Below, one piece after another: positions 1 through 10,415 of a DNA stretch of 64,000 nt (the first letter of the stretch is position 1; every line of letters begins with the position of its first letter). Made by a program: the position numbers and the translations under genes. This DNA is from Diphasiastrum complanatum (Eukaryota; Streptophyta; Lycopodiopsida; Lycopodiales; Lycopodiaceae): contig CM055107.1 of NCBI GenBank assembly GCA_029204225.1, positions 47,102,476 through 47,166,475 of the forward strand, in the 5' to 3' direction. The notes under the pieces were generated by a model. That model was given only the letters and a program-made list of their open reading frames with translations. It was not told the DNA's origin and made no database searches.

Positions 1-415
1 TACTTGAATGATCTTTGGTTAGAAAGAGAAATACACTATCAATTTCACCAATGTAGAAAAATCAGCATCTACACACAATTTGAGATGCAAACACTAATAG
101 AACTTGATCAAACTAATGAAATGATTATGTACTGTTGTTGTCCGTACAAAACCAGCAAGCTACTGTATTTCACACGTGTCGATCCAAAAATAACAAATAT
201 AGATCATTCTACACATAGAATTGCAAGCAATCACCAAGATAGTGCACCAATGGATAGCAGAACCCAAGAGAACCATGTATAAGCATGAAATGAAATAGAG
301 AAGAGAGAAGATGACTCTCTCCACGAGTTACATCCTTTTATAGTAGGTCCAAACCCTATTTGGCCACTTGGCTTTCCCACCAAAATGCTAACCCTACCAA
401 TTTTGGGTCTAGATT
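1..415 (-). repeat. LTR-like repeat, family A, copy 1
   Basis: This stretch matches 55649-56066 base for base with scattered differences, in the same orientation, up to the words 'ttttgggtctagatt'. On the minus strand a TATA-like 'ctataaaagg' lies near 330-340, which fits an LTR read leftward. Both ends of the repeat are uncertain: the window starts inside or at its edge, and the second copy is cut at 56066, so sequence beyond 415 cannot be paired. A more distant relative appears in opposite orientation at 11860-12300 (shared 'caagtggccaagtg' next to a TATA-like box). Confidence 0.6.
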
Positions 416-936
416 CAATGTACCCAACTTATTCAAATTGAATCTACTCAAACTTGCATTCTATCTTTCCCACACTTTCAAAAAGTGTTTATTCAAATGA
501 AATTTAGACTAATGAACTTTGAAAAGTCAACCTCTAAGTCTAAAACAAGTTTTGGCCTCAATATGCCAAATATGAAAATATTGCAAAATGTGATGAAACT
601 AGTTGAATCTTTCACACATACTGACATATACTGAACGCAATAAGAAGATTGATTGATTCAATAAGAGAAATAAATTGGAGTGGAAATGAGCACAAGTAGA
701 TTGCGGATCAAAGCCGCATACTCTAAGCTATCTCTGAGTAACTGAGAATATGTCTGACTTAAGCACTTCTGCTAATAAGCAGTAACGCAATAGCTAACTC
801 TAATTTGACTCTAAGAGTTGAGCTAGAATACTCAAGAGTGTCCAAGCTTGAAAGCTAGTTGAAAGAGATGCTAACTATTGCTTCAATTGATCTCTATGAA
901 CGTAGAAGTATGATTAGCTAGTTATACTAAGAAACT
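416..936. other. No gene seen; probable LTR continuation then unassigned sequence
   Basis: No open frame or recognisable motif. Up to about 620 the sequence probably continues the family A LTR, because wording such as 'ttggcctcaatatgcc' recurs in relaxed form in the opposite-strand relative near 11900. From 620 to 936 I see nothing assignable. Confidence 0.4.
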
Positions 937-1071
937 AATCAGGGATCTGGTTGAGAGAGACATGTTGAAGACCATGTTTGTTCCAACTAAGCAGATGGTA
1001 GCTGACATGTTCACAAAGCCTTTGGATAAGGCAATGTTTGAAATGTAGAGAGCAAGCCTGGGAATTACAAA
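937..1071 (+). pseudogene. Ty1/copia RNase H C-terminal tail, fragment
   Basis: Reading 'atc agg gat ctg' onward gives IRDLVERDML, then VPTKQMVADMFTKPLDKAMF, one stop, then RASLGI. The ADxFTKPL segment followed by an R..LGI ending is the standard C-terminus of copia polyproteins, after the RNase H domain. Only about 45 codons remain and an in-frame TAG interrupts them just before RASLGI, so this is a dead fragment. It lies on the opposite strand to the LTR-like repeat at 1-415, so the two probably come from different insertions. Confidence 0.8.
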
Positions 1072-1283
1072 AATACTTGTGCTGAGAGGGAGCTGAAGGA
1101 ACTTAAGGTTTCTAATGTCAAAGCATTTGTATTTTGTGTTCCGCCGGCTCCGAAATCCTTTGGAAACCTTTCTTCGTCTTTCTCGCATTTTTCGGATTTT
1201 ACACTGAAGTGAAAGTATGACAGTGCACATGTTTCCGGTCACTTTTCATGTAGTTCGCATTTTGCAAATTCTTTCATTGGCCA

Positions 1284-2256
1284 AAATACATCTGATGATG
1301 AATCCAAATCTATGGAGGAGTCGAAATGTCTTTTTAATTTGCCTGTATATTATATTAATGACAATGTATACTTTACTATTGCTGATTTATGTAAATTTTT
1401 TGACTATCGTGAGGACGAGTTCTATGTTTATTATCCGGCACAATTTTCAAATTCTTCGACTTTGTAGGTTTTGAAACAAATGACCTTGTTGCTTGTATTG
1501 ATTTTGATGATGAGGAGGGACTTATGACCGGTGAAGAATGCCTGAATAAGACTTTATCAAATATAGCTGAGGATGGGCGAGGCAGACCATCCGATGAAGA
1601 ATTCACAACATTTCAATCCTAGATGGGCTTCCCTCATCCATCATTAATGCATTTCACTAATGATTCCACTTCAGTACGTGGTCATTATATTGATCATCCT
1701 GATCTGGTTGCTGTTGATGATGAAGAATGTGTTAGTGTTTAATCTTCCTTGCATTTGAATGTTTTCAATCACTGAATGTGTTTTTGCTAGCATATTTCCT
1801 ATTGCAGGATCCTCTCATAATAGACGATTTTGCTGCGAGATGAGGTGGTTTCAAACAACACGTATACAACACGTATCCTCATTCCATAGGGACAGTGGAC
1901 TGGGCCACTATCTTAGGCATTTCCTAAAGAATGAGATCTGTATTACTCATTCCAAGCTGAGCCCAGTCTAGGAGAGTCTTATAATGGCAGTTAAAGCTTT
2001 ATCATTTTACCTAGGAGGACATAAATTTGTTAAGACGAATAAGATCATTTTTGTCAAAAGATCTTATGTTTTGAACATTTTAGGCTTTATTGATGGGAAT
2101 GTTCCTTTAAGGAGCTCCCATTATTCATTGTATTCCACTTATATTGAGCTTAGTGGAAATAAGGATCATGCACATTTATTCGATGCATACGCCAGCAGAG
2201 AATTTTTTCATGACAATACTGGCATAGAATCTGATACAAGATCTGATGATGAATAG
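1284..2256 (+). other. Unassigned open frames, probably a decayed gene
   Basis: Three consecutive plus-strand open stretches are visible. About 1330-1467 reads LPVYYINDNVYFTIADLC then FFDYREDEFYVYYPAQF; about 1470-1620 reads DLVACIDFDDEEGLMTGEEC; 1984-2256 (90 aa, ATG start) reads MAVKALSFYLGGHKFVKTNK and ends in an acidic DTRSDDE. They are in different frames with stops between them. The composition is protein-like (acidic and aromatic), but I recognise no family. A nested inverted repeat (GACTGGGC 1898-1905 with GCCCAGTC 1961-1968; GAATGAG with CTCATTC inside) separates the last two parts. Confidence 0.3.
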
Positions 2257-2461
2257 TTGACACTTTGTATTTTGGTATAATACAGTCAATACATTTACAT
2301 TGGGTATTTCTCCTCTCTTGTTCAATGAATTTGCAAAGCAATTCTGAACATGTCATGATTTGATGACAATGATGATTTTCTACTCATCAATCAATTTTCT
2401 CTTGTTGTATGAACTTGCATGCTTTTCTAAACTTGTTGTATTGTGTGGACTTTGTTGTATG

Positions 2462-5027
2462 TCAAATCTGAACTCTGCGGTAGAACCACTGAAACAATTG
2501 ACAAATGTAGTTTCGTTTTTCATTGGTTCCTCCATGTTGTGTATTTCGATGAAATGCTGCTCGTGCTTGCCAGTGTGACTTCTCCATCCCTTGTGATGAC
2601 CATACACTCAAGCTTCTATATGTATTTGCAAAAAATGCTATATAATCTCCTAGTATGTGATGCATATGTCAAAATCATAATGTTAGTCTTATGTTTGGAT
2701 CTAAATATATATGAAAATTTGAAAGCATTTTGAAAATTTTATACTAACCATGTAATGAGTGATGTGATCTTCTCCCCATGCTTTTGATACTGCATTAACA
2801 AACTCGACACAAGTCCTTTGGACAGCTTTCTTATCAATATCAGAGTTTTTTTTTTCCCTCAAAATAGCAATCATACTATCAAGCTTTTTCCATGCATCAA
2901 CTTTTAGTACTCTGGTTTTGCCGTCTTTCTCGAAGTCCTGAGTGGCAGCAATAATATATGTCCAGACTGAGTGTTGAATATTAGAAGCCTTACCAGTATG
3001 ATTTGATAGAAAATGACATGCTTTTGCTCCTCCTATGCTTGGCTTAGTTGGCATCTTCCCATTCTTTCCTGAAAGCATTTCATCTTTTTGAATTTTGACA
3101 TGTCCTTTATGGAGTCCCGCTTTTGATAGAACATCTTCTAATCGAGAGATAGCTTCCTTTGCTAATGATGTTGGCTTAGTATTCCAAGCAAAAACTATAT
3201 AAAGATAAATGGTCTTTTCTATTAATCTAACTTCGGCATGAAGAGTGCAAACATGCACATTTTTTAAGGGGATAGGCAGCACAGGCTTCCAGTTTGGATC
3301 TGCATATTCTCTAGTAATTCCTGTACTCCTAGTTACATCTTTTTCCATTTTCATGTAGTACAAATAAGGGTGTTTTGATGTAGCACCATGAGAGACATTA
3401 TACATACATTTCAATGTTTTCAAATCACCTGCTAAGTGCCATTCAACATTGAAGTCTCCAACTCCTGGAACATTGAGAAGTCCTCCATCCATATGGTCCT
3501 TGATGATCCTAGGATAAGATGCCCTTGAGAATATCCATGATAACATATCATGATCCTCTTTCAGCACCTGTCCAAAGAATTAATCAGACTTAGTTTACAA
3601 TGTATTAATAATATTTAATGAATGTAATGTAATAATGAGGCTAGTTACCTGAAACGCTGCCAACCACCATATATCATTTTCTGACTAGACACTAAGTTTG
3701 AAATCTTCTTGGTTCTCTGTTTGTGATAGAGCACCATTCATGAGAGTTATACTAACCCTCTCCATCTTCTGCCCTTTCACAATTTCTGACTTATCTAACT
3801 TAAATACTATGATTATTTTTCCATTCACCTTTAGGTTATATCATAGAATGTGACAATGTATCTCAGCAAGTAATCTAGATCAACAAATAAATTGTTTGAT
3901 GAATTATAGAAAATCGATCTTCCATCAGTTTCATACACCTCCTCAATATGAAATGGAGTTTTAGTGATCTTATGCATACCTATGTTTAATGTATCTCTCT
4001 CTCTCTTCAAGTGATATGTCCTAGGGATTGGGACTTTTCTAATTTGAACTTGCTTAAAAGCTTCTCTAATTAGTTTAAATATTGTTGCATATGCTTCCCT
4101 GCTAATACTTGCAAAATCATAAGCACCCTGAACTATAGTCTTATCTAAATTATTTTGAATGTCCACCATCAAAGACTCTACTATTTTACACTTTACATTT
4201 GAAATCCTATTGTTCATCATGATATGCTCAGTGGATTTGTAAGTCAATATTGTGCCCAATGACATTCCTAGAAGCATTGTCTTTAATATTCCGAGGAGCT
4301 ACTAATGCAAATCTGCAAAAAAAACAAATAGTTAACAGAATATCACCATAGTTGAAATTAAATCCAAATGTCATTGAAAAACTTACAAAATTCAGAATAT
4401 GCTTACTTGAATGCACGGATCCTTCTATTTCGATAATCTCCTTTTGAAAGCATTTGAATATCCTTGCAACTTTGTCGCTTTCGCTTCTTACTTTCAGCCT
4501 TCTTCTTTGCCAAATCCACATCCTTCAATAATTGTAAGTTTTCAATAAAAATAGACTATAAGACTGATTGCATTTGCTCTAGTTCTGGTTTGATATTGAT
4601 TGTTATCTTTTGTAATGATTCATTATTTTTTTTAAGTTGTTCATTTTCTTCTAACGCCTTTTGGAGATGACAATCTCTATTCTGACAATGAGGATATCTG
4701 AATTAACTCACCTTCTAAAAAGTGAACTTTATTCATATAAAGTTGTTTTCCATGATTCTGCAATCTTTCACAATATCCTAGTAATCCACTATGCCCATTG
4801 CATATCCATGTAACTAATTGAGTTATTGAAGAGAATGTGGGATGTGTCAAAGTGCTTGGATCTTGTGGATATAATGTTCCATCTATCCATAAATCCAAGT
4901 TTTTTTTTCCTTCTACCCTGTAACGAGAACGATCCTCAACAGATATTTGAATTTCTTGGCCTCCTCTTCTCTGCAAAGGTGCCAAATCAATAGGGATATC
5001 CACATGTAGATGATATAATGTCATCAT
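2462..5027 (-). pseudogene. Spliced transposase-like gene, RNase H-fold type, degenerate
   Basis: A multi-exon gene is read right to left. 5027-4703 has a conserved-looking domain (VDIPIDLAPLQRRGGQEIQI, then LWIDGTLYP) ending at a GTGAGT donor. 4670-4408 is a lysine- and glutamate-rich coiled coil (KALEENEQLKKNNESLQ) ending at GTAAGC. An acceptor (poly-T, GCAG) at 4314 opens 4313-3649, which ends at donor GTAACT; after an 81-bp intron with acceptor GGACAG, exon 3567-2749 carries EWHLAGDLKTLKCMYN, SKHPYLYYMK and VHVCTLHAEVRLIEK, then a GTTAGT donor. The last piece, about 2665-2462, has LGDYIAFF and the motif QGMEKSHWQARAAFHRNTQHGG in part. The GDLK...C..C-like and QG.EK.H segments resemble DDE-type transposase relatives; the exact superfamily is my inference. 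In-frame stops (V*SEND; SVL*S) and frameshifts near 3830 and 4270 show that it is dead. Confidence 0.55.
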
Positions 5028-5035
5028 AAAAAAAA

Positions 5036-5740
5036 TGATAGAGTAATTAGTTACATCAAAGTACTATGATCAGATTCTATGAAACAAAACAAAATACTCA
5101 TCTTTGATTATATTATATACTGTGTACGATCAATCCAATCTCCATGCTTGTATGCTTGATTCAAATTTGGAAGTGCCGCTCATTTTTTCATTCCAATAGG
5201 TAGTTGGCGCTCATATTTCCATTCTCGTGGAAGGAATGCATATGTAAACATTTTGCAATTTTTTTTTATTCGAATTTAGAGATGGCGGTCATATTCTAGA
5301 TCCAATGAAGATATTGCCCTTTTCGTAACCAATGGAGGGAATATTTTTGAATTTAGTCAAGTTATACTACAAACTGTTAACAGTTCTTAACTGTGACTAT
5401 AGACACTATGGTTAGATCATTGGGAGTTAGGGAGGCCTTGGGAGTGGTGTGGGCAAGCAAATAAACAATATTTTTATTTTGATATTTTTCTATATCCTAC
5501 ATGGCATTCCTTAAAGGGTCTTTTTGATATTGAGAACTCCTCTAATGGTTTGATCTCTATCGCACTTTCGCACTCTGTGTATGTGTGTGCGTATGTGTGT
5601 TATGACACTCTATATATGTCTGACACTCGCTAACTCTTCAAATTGTTTAGATGTTTATCTAGCTATCAGAAGATCTTTTGGTTATTATAATTACAGTTTA
5701 AAAGATCATTAGTAGCCCGTGTACTTGATCCGTAAATCGA
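5036..5740. other. No gene seen; possible old 5' region
   Basis: Three spaced variants of a short motif occur ('tgccgctcat', 'ttggcgctcat', 'atggcggtcat' at about 5176-5300), directly upstream of the minus-strand transposase-like gene. That placing would suit its promoter or a subterminal repeat cluster. Nothing else is recognisable. Confidence 0.3.
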
Positions 5741-6010
5741 TTATTTGTGCATCGTGAAGATGTGAAGAGGTACAACAAAAGGATCTCCTTCATACGCGTT
5801 AGGAGCATGAAAAAGTGGCGTCGTTTCGGTATCCTTCAGTTTGCTAAAGCATTGCAATGGACCATAGGCTGGAGTATTGCGGTTCATTGTGGTTGACTCC
5901 TTCCGCTGGTCTTCGTATGTGATCGTAAGTGATAACTTACGTTGTCTTGCAGTGCTTTTGATGGTGAGTTGTAGTCTTTGAGAATTTGCGATGTCTTGCA
6001 ACTCGTTCAT
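5741..6010 (-). CDS. Unrecognised 89-aa ORF
   Basis: The frame starts at an ATG (plus-strand cat at 6008-6010) and runs 89 codons: MNELQDIANSQRLQLTIKST... ending VVPLHIFTMHK. It is polar with no obvious domain, signal peptide or membrane segment. Its start abuts the proposed end of the LTR at 6011, so it may be flanking sequence interrupted by that insertion or chance. I assign no function. Confidence 0.2.
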   Translation of the reverse strand: MNELQDIANSQRLQLTIKSTARQRKLSLTITYEDQRKESTTMNRNTPAYGPLQCFSKLKDTETTPLFHAPNAYEGDPFVVPLHIFTMHK

Positions 6011-6605
6011 TGTAATACCCTAATACATGCATATTTTTTGTGAATTATTACTTTTTGATGCAAAACCCCAATGAACCTATTCAATTTATGAAGACAACCA
6101 TTTTATATGAAAAAAAATCTAATGGAAGCGGCAATGACAAGGCTATTCAATGATACATTGAAGATAAAGACACGTACATAAATAAATCTAAAGGAAGGAC
6201 TATGTCTCGAAGGGCAGTGATGAAACGACATAAACCTTAATAAGAAGGCTAACCCTAAGAGCAGAACATTCCAGAAGATTCATTTATTACGCCTCAAGCA
6301 AATGAGGATGCTTCTCTCCAAAGGATGCAAATAGAGTACAAATGGTGTCTTTTTATAAAATGGGGAAGGCCCTTGCCCCAAATCCTATTGGCTAATATTC
6401 ACAATGATCCTAACCATTCATCTTGGACCCAACTTGATCCAAGGGTCCATAAAAAGTAAGTAGTCACAAGATTCCCAAGTCTATTATTTCTATTTACAAT
6501 TAGCTCATGTGCTCATTGGGCCATGGACTTACATGCACAGTAAGCCATGCCTTCGCAACACATTTACTGACTCACTTTCTTTCTTCGCTCTATGTTGGGA
6601 ATACC
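6011..6605 (-). repeat. Probable 3' LTR of a gypsy-type element (divergent third copy)
   Basis: On the minus strand this region begins just after a purine-rich stretch that follows the ORF at 6640-8460, carries a TATA-like 'tttataaaaa' near 6355, and ends 'gggtattaca' at 6011. Its first part ('gcatgtaagtccatg' on the minus strand) resembles the region just after the purine tract of the other minus-strand gypsy element at 56.7-56.8 kb. No second LTR is in the window, so boundaries are inferred. Confidence 0.45.
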
Positions 6606-6639
6606 CCTAATGGGACCCACGGCCTGAAGTAGTGTCAGT

Positions 6640-8460
6640 CCCTCGGCACTCGGCTGGTTCAGTATAGAGAGCGCTTGGCTCGCCACTGGTTGATCAGGAA
6701 CGTCGTGCCAATATTTTTCAAAGCTTTATTGGTGTGCAGGGACTTGTGGATGCCGGTGATCCATCATTGATCGATCCAAGCTTGAAAGCGGCTCTGACCC
6801 AGAAGGCTGGCTTGGTAATACACACGAGCGATTGATAGTTGATCCTCCACGTGATCTGAGGCCAATGCCTTATTAGGATAAAAAAAAATTGGTGGGAGAA
6901 AGTTATCCCACTTGGTCTCGATTACCATCAGATATTCCAAGTCCAGGGCGTAAGTTGCTGCCGCGCGGACTGTTGGATCTGGACAATTGACACACTCCAT
7001 GGAAAATTTGCTGAGAGCCCTTTGGGCGTCTACAGCCATTGTCCAGCCATGCTCGGAGTTGATTTTTGGCCAATTGTAGTTGTTGAGCGTGATTTTGTCA
7101 ATTGGGGTGCCGCATTCCGTCCATTTGGTTCGACGTAACATGGCAGGAAATGGGTGTTTACCCGAAGTTGTTGAGGACTTGTCACATAAACCCTGATGGC
7201 CGTAGGGTCATGTTCGAAGAGCTACTGACGCTACTCTGGTGGTGGTAAGAGGGCGGAGAGTGCCTACAGTTCGTTTCCCTTGATAGTTTGCGTTGAAAAA
7301 GACATCTGCCAACCGCCTCTTGAAGACTCGTGGGGATATTCGGATAAGAATTCATTGATTTTCTCCTCCACGGACTTGGGGCATCTGAAAGCCCACCGGC
7401 TGGCAGATATGGTGCATGAGCCTCTTGATGAGGAGGCTTGTCCTTCCCCGTGGCTATGGCTGGGACCCGTGTCTTGGCCTTGGTCCTGCGTCTCAGCTCC
7501 AGTATCGGAAGGCCCTTGGTTGTGTCCGTTGACCCCGATCCTGGCTTGTGTCCCCCGCTACCTGCTGGAAATAAAAAAATTTGGATCGTGCTTGTCTGGG
7601 CAGCATCAAAGAGAGGTGACATTGGAATTATCACCGGGGTTGGCTGAGCCTTTTGCTCCATAGATTTTTGACAAGCCTTGAGGGCTTGTTTGGCCTGGGC
7701 GAGCTCTTAAATTGCGCTGACCCAGTACTTGTCGAACTCCGCCTGGTAGTTGTTCAAAGTTTGACTATAGACCTACACCTGATGCCTGAAAAGATTCATC
7801 TCTGCTTGAGAGAGTGGCCTTGAGTCAGGTGCGGGTTGAGCTAACTAGACGAGTTTTTCGCTTTGTAGTGCTTGCACCTCCTCTCCTAGGCATGTGTTTT
7901 ATGTTTCATATATCTGGAGTTGCACCTGGAGGGGGCCAAGCCATTGGAACACTTCAGACTGAAGCTCTTGTACCTTTGTGGAAGCATCTGTTAGCGCTTT
8001 GGAGAGGCTCTGAATATACTGATTGAGATCGTCCTCCTTTTGCTGTAGCTTCAGGATCTCCCGGTGCCCATCCTGCTCGTATTGTTGAGGATCATCAGCT
8101 CTTGCTGCAGCTTGGTGATTTCTGCTTGCAGCTAGGTGTTGTTGATTGCCAGATGCAGTACCCGGTTGTCCAATGAGGCTCTGGCTGCTACCGCATCCTG
8201 AATGAATGTTCCCAAGGCTTGGTAGGCCGTCGTTAGGTCCGTTGGAGCATCTGGTACATTTTCTCAGCCAGTATCGCCACCACGTAAACCTTTCTATCAT
8301 TCTATGTCATAGTAGCCCTCTCTCGCGTGGTAGAGATATTCGGCCTCAATGGCTCGGACGAAGCAAACTGCTAGGTTGACTAGCTTTGTCACGCCATCCC
8401 ATCCACAGACTGGGCCCTTTTCGTCTACAAAGATGTAGAAGACCTCGTCGTCCATGGTTG
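6640..8460 (-). pseudogene. Post-integrase ORF of a gypsy-type element, divergent degenerate copy
   Basis: The ORF begins near 8453 (MDDEVFYIFVDEKGPVCGWD...), continues through a glutamine-rich coiled coil at about 8070-7920 (LQQKEDDLNQYIQSLSKAL) and a proline/serine-rich linker, and ends with a conserved domain at 7380-6764. That domain aligns with the ORF at 57.1-60.0 kb: 'EFLSEYP..SSRGGW' against 'EFAKKYPTTKERGGY', 'NWPKI' against 'FWPKL', 'LPPI' in both, and 'ARVYYQASL' against 'ARLYYRVTL'. The N-terminus does not resemble the other copies. Stops and frame changes near 7180-7660 show decay. Its order relative to the downstream LTR matches the 57-kb copy. No pol is attached here. Confidence 0.55.
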
Positions 8461-8522
8461 AGGGACATTAGGGTGCTACAAAGGAGCACTAGGCTTCTGA
8501 TCCTAAAAGCAACTTTCTACCG

Positions 8523-9101
8523 AGCTATGAGGGAGGTCACATAGGATATGATCACTCATTTGCCCTATGCAGTGAAGTGGAATATCAACGCTTTGGAGGC
8601 ACTTCATACTCTCAACATTCGGAATATCTAGATATAGTGATGGATAAGATTATATCTGATGTTGATGAAATTGATAAAGAATTGCATGTCAGACTCCCCA
8701 ATGATCCGAAGGACACATTTCTTGATTCTGAAAGATACATTGATTTTCATATGTATATAGCCAAAACAATAGACTATCTTGGAGGAGAATTTTTGTTCTT
8801 TATAGATGATATTAATTTTAAAATGCATATCAAAGACAAGCATCGTAAGGAGCTAAAGGAGAAGATATCCTATATCTTTGATACAGTCATTGAAGTCAGG
8901 TGTGTATATTATGTACATAAATATACATATACAATCACCAAGGAGATTTGTGTTGTATCTCCATTTTTTGGGCATGTATTGCATCGAAAGAGTGATGGGA
9001 CACAAAATGGATGTTCACAAGCCGCAACAGTCGTCGTCCCACCAAAGAAAAACAATGATGAAATAGTTGAAAAACTGATGAAGGATCTTGGACTACTTTA
9101 G
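8523..9101 (+). CDS. Unknown ORF sharing an acidic module with the H3-like gene
   Basis: The frame is open from at least 8523; the first ATG is at 8640 (MDKIISDVDEIDKELHVRLP...). Residues about 30-75 from that ATG read LDSERYIDFHMYIAKTIDYL, then FLFFIDDINFKMHI. This pattern (DS..Y..F...I...ID.hG..F.F.hD...F.h) recurs in the C-terminal extension of the histone H3-like gene at 9610-10415 (YIDSDDYLKFEKDISDAIDA, RLDEVDFSISF). A possible donor CAG/GTGTGT near 8899 suggests the middle of the frame is an intron and that the last part (PPKKNNDEIVEKLMKDLGLL) is a separate exon. I know of no family with this module. It could be a host gene fragment or part of an undescribed element. Confidence 0.4.
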   Translation, partial: SYEGGHIGYDHSFALCSEVEYQRFGGTSYSQHSEYLDIVMDKIISDVDEIDKELHVRLPNDPKDTFLDSERYIDFHMYIAKTIDYLGGEFLFFIDDINFKMHIKDKHRKELKEKISYIFDTVIEVRCVYYVHKYTYTITKEICVVSPFFGHVLHRKSDGTQNGCSQAATVVVPPKKNNDEIVEKLMKDLGLL

Positions 9102-9609
9102 AGACTAAGATGCATAGCAATTTTGATTTGTTTAGATGTCAAAGTAGGTGTCGTAGACAACCATGGAGAATGCGATTAATTTAGGCATCTGAGACAACCG
9201 TGCTATTATTTGTTTTTGACATATAAGTTCTGATAATAGAGGTAAGAGTGAGAGGCATTCAAACATTCAACATGAATACAACTGATATGAAAAATAGTGC
9301 TTCTGTATACCATGGTGTTGTAGTAACAACGATATCAGATCACGAAACAATCGCGCTGATAAGCACGTGATCCTACTTACAAAAGTTAATGAATGCTATC
9401 TTTTAGAATACTTTTTACTCTCTCTGAAATGATCACTAACTCTGAGGAGTCAGGTACTAGAAGATAATCATCCGAATCTATATATGTTACACTCTTGCAA
9501 TATGACATTGCAAGAGATTCATCAAATGAGTTGCTGGTGCTGAGTAACTTTTTGCTTCAGGCCTTCAAGGAGAACAATGACACATTGTCACAGTGTCTGA
9601 CAAGTGGAT
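9102..9609. other. Intergenic stretch with a second copy of the YIDSDDYL segment
   Basis: No complete gene. On the minus strand about 9500-9415 reads YIDSDDYLLVPDSSELVIIS. The underlying 'agataatcatccgaatctat' also occurs at about 9746 inside the H3-like gene's extension, so a short piece of that gene has been duplicated or is an extra exon. The rest shows nothing. Confidence 0.4.
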
Positions 9610-10415
9610 TCACACCAGCAACAAAGTTTTGAGATCCAAACAATCTATAACTCTAAAGCTAATACTAAAATCAACTTCATCTAGTCTAAAGCAAAAAGGA
9701 GTACCAATAGCATCTATAGCATCAGATATGTCTTTCTCAAATTTAAGATAATCATCCGAATCTATATATGTATAGAAATTTGGAGGAGGAGGTGGATTTG
9801 TAGTATCTACAACAATTGAAGGGGTATCCAAAATAGAGGTAGCTGTATTTACAACATTATCAACAGCAACGTTATCTACAATGGATTTCGGGTTAGGCTT
9901 CACAGAATCTGAAGGGTTAGGCTTCACTTTCTTAGGAGCACGCTTGGGGGCTGTCTGCTTCCTACGACACTTCGTAGGAAGATCAGTCCTATCTATAGGA
10001 GTTGGTCTTGGAGCAGCAGGCTGAGATACATGTAACCTATAGTATCTATCCCTCATCTTCATCAGGAGCTGAAAATCCTTGGGCATTATGGTAACCCTCT
10101 TGGAATGGATGGCAAGCAAAAAAGAATCCTAAAAAGACTAATGTAATCTTCAGCAGCCTCCTGAAGGCACTGAAGAGCACTGGATGTGAATCTAACCAAC
10201 TGTCCGAGATCATTTCTTGTTATGTTTTGGATAGCACGGTAGAATGGAGCTCTTGGGATCAACAGAGCTATTGATCTCTGATACTTGCATATCTCAGAGC
10301 GCCACCTCCTGCGGTTGCGCGTTCTAGGTCTAGCGGGTGGTGTGATGGCAACCGCAGGGGATGAGGATGAGCCAAGAGAGAAGAAGTCCCTCCTTGTCAA
10401 CTTTCTCCCATCCAT
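9610..10415 (-). pseudogene. Histone H3-like (CENH3-like) gene with long C-terminal extension and one frameshift
   Basis: The start is the ATG at 10415-10413, with an in-frame TAG four codons upstream. A short N-tail rich in Ser/Pro/Arg (residues 1-40) leads into a histone fold: alphaN EICKYQRS, LLIPRAPFYRAIQ (alpha1), a loop 1 one residue longer than canonical H3, then RFTSSALQCLQEAAEDYISL (alpha2). The frame breaks in a run of six A at 10118-10123 (plus strand); the next frame continues as LAIHSKRVTIMPKDFQL (loop 2 and alpha3), the H3 C-terminal signature. One base explains the break, and the spacing then fits H3 exactly. After the fold comes about 140 residues not found in any H3 I know: a basic stretch (KCRRKQTAPKRAPKKVKPNP), repeats of VKPNP, PPPPPN, then an acidic module. 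QEAAEDY and the longer loop 1 recall CENH3; RF.SSA and IMPKD recall canonical H3. It may be a pseudogene, or the one-base change a sequencing error. Confidence 0.8.

Noticed and set aside
7280-8026. Plus-strand frames of up to 127 codons opposite the 6.6-8.5 kb ORF
   Set aside because: They are antisense shadows; the minus strand aligns with the 57-60 kb ORF and has the coiled coil.
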